Source: UKL13-2 sp038321965 (GTDB lineage: Bacteria > Pseudomonadota > Gammaproteobacteria > Burkholderiales > Usitatibacteraceae). Taken from it: DNA of 64,000 bases. Shown one piece after another: positions 63,488 through 64,000 of this stretch (position 1 is its first letter; every line of letters starts with the position of its first letter). The translations under genes were made by a program, and so were the position numbers. The stretch lies in NCBI GenBank assembly GCA_038321965.1, contig JBBQFL010000003.1, forward strand, positions 1-64,000, in the 5' to 3' direction. Below the pieces are notes generated by a model. That model was not told where the DNA came from. It searched no databases and worked only from the letters and a program-made list of their open reading frames with translations.

Positions 63488-64000
63488 TTATTCCGCCGCA
63501 GTTGCCGTCGTCACTGGGGTTTCCGCTGTCGCGTTGTCAAACGACTGTCCACCGCCATAACTTGATAGCACAGTCAACTGCCCACCCCGGCTCAACTTCA
63601 CCGCGCAATACTTGACCTCAGCAATTTTCCCCACCGGGTCCAGCGCGGGGTTGGTCAACAGATTCGCTGCCGCTTCGTAAAACGCAAATGGAATGAATAC
63701 CGAACCGGTCGGCGTGCCTTCGTCGGCACGTGACTTGAGTGAGATCGCACCGCGCCGCGATTGCACCGTGACCACATCGCCCGCCAATGCGCCGATCTGT
63801 GCAAGGTCGAGCGGATGCAACGATGCCACTGCCTCCGGCTCGATTGCGTCCAGCACCGATGCGCGGCGCGTCATGGAACCGGTATGCCAGTGTTCGAGCT
63901 GGCGGCCGGTAATGAGCACGAACGGGTACTCGGCATCCGGCCGCTCGTTCGCCGGGATGATGTCGGCCGGTACGAATTTGGCGCGACCGGTCGGTGTCGG
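63488..64000 (-). CDS. Formate dehydrogenase alpha subunit, C-terminal end (partial)
   Basis: The frame stays open to the last base of the window and gives the final 170 residues of a molybdopterin oxidoreductase. It shows the C-terminal molybdopterin dinucleotide-binding domain: RPDAEYPFVLITGRQLEHWH, TGSMTRRASVLDAIEPEA, SLHPLDLAQIGALAGDVVTV, FIPFAFYEAAANLLTNPALD and GKIAEVKYCAVKLSR. These resemble the alpha subunit of NAD-dependent formate dehydrogenases (FdsA type). The closing 25 residues (GGGQSFDNATAETPVTTA) are an extra polar tail. The remaining subunits would lie beyond 64000. Confidence 0.88.
   Translation of the reverse strand, partial: PTPTGRAKFVPADIIPANERPDAEYPFVLITGRQLEHWHTGSMTRRASVLDAIEPEAVASLHPLDLAQIGALAGDVVTVQSRRGAISLKSRADEGTPTGSVFIPFAFYEAAANLLTNPALDPVGKIAEVKYCAVKLSRGGQLTVLSSYGGGQSFDNATAETPVTTATAAE

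Overview
The window looks like chromosomal DNA of a betaproteobacterium of moderate GC content. The genus is not resolved from the sequence. Supporting traits are a rimP-nusA-infB-rbfA-truB-rpsO-pnp translation/RNA operon, polyhydroxyalkanoate (PHA) granule genes, a glyoxylate-cycle malate synthase next to a LysR regulator, LutABC-type lactate oxidation, and a TonB-rich outer membrane. No phage, insertion sequence, rRNA operon or CRISPR array was seen.

Layout. (1) 1-1.75 kb: a decayed half copy of tRNA-His, a small secreted protein, and an intact tRNA-Pro/Arg/His cluster on the minus strand with its own terminator. (2) 1.8-10.8 kb: the pnp to rimP operon on the minus strand. (3) 11.3-20.3 kb: three tandem TonB-dependent receptors, each with its own terminator, followed by a 1.2-kb gene-poor gap and a tonB-exbB-exbD-exbD-TPR cluster (21.6-25.4 kb) that would energise them. 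(4) 25.5-33.1 kb: DHH phosphoesterase, thyA-folA, PHA depolymerase plus PhaM-like protein, proline iminopeptidase, a DUF6505-like protein, an FKBP isomerase, a Nudix hydrolase and a zeta-class GST. (5) 33.3-35.9 kb: an ECF sigma factor with a coupled membrane protein and a large secreted protein. (6) 35.9-44.2 kb: a CorA-like fragment, a lipoprotein prolyl oligopeptidase, a ferredoxin-NADP reductase, a chimeric winged-helix/coiled-coil/AsmA-like protein and a LysR regulator. (7) 44.4-55 kb: malate synthase, LutCBA, a PBP7-like endopeptidase, a metY-hydrolase-secreted protein operon and an Atm1-type ABC exporter.

(8) 55.2-63.4 kb is the most unusual part. Four minus-strand genes overlap end to start: a two-TM sensor-like protein, an MFS transporter with an extra extracytoplasmic sensor module, a D-Ala-D-Ala-ligase-like ATP-grasp enzyme, and an ABC substrate-binding protein with no permease or ATPase. 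They diverge from a class III nucleotide cyclase that has a Cache-like sensor at one end and a cyclic-nucleotide-binding domain at the other. I read this as a candidate sensing/ligation/transport system of unknown ligand. The window closes inside the 3' end of an FdsA-like formate dehydrogenase alpha-subunit gene.

Gene products were assigned by reading motifs and overall resemblance. No database search was run.
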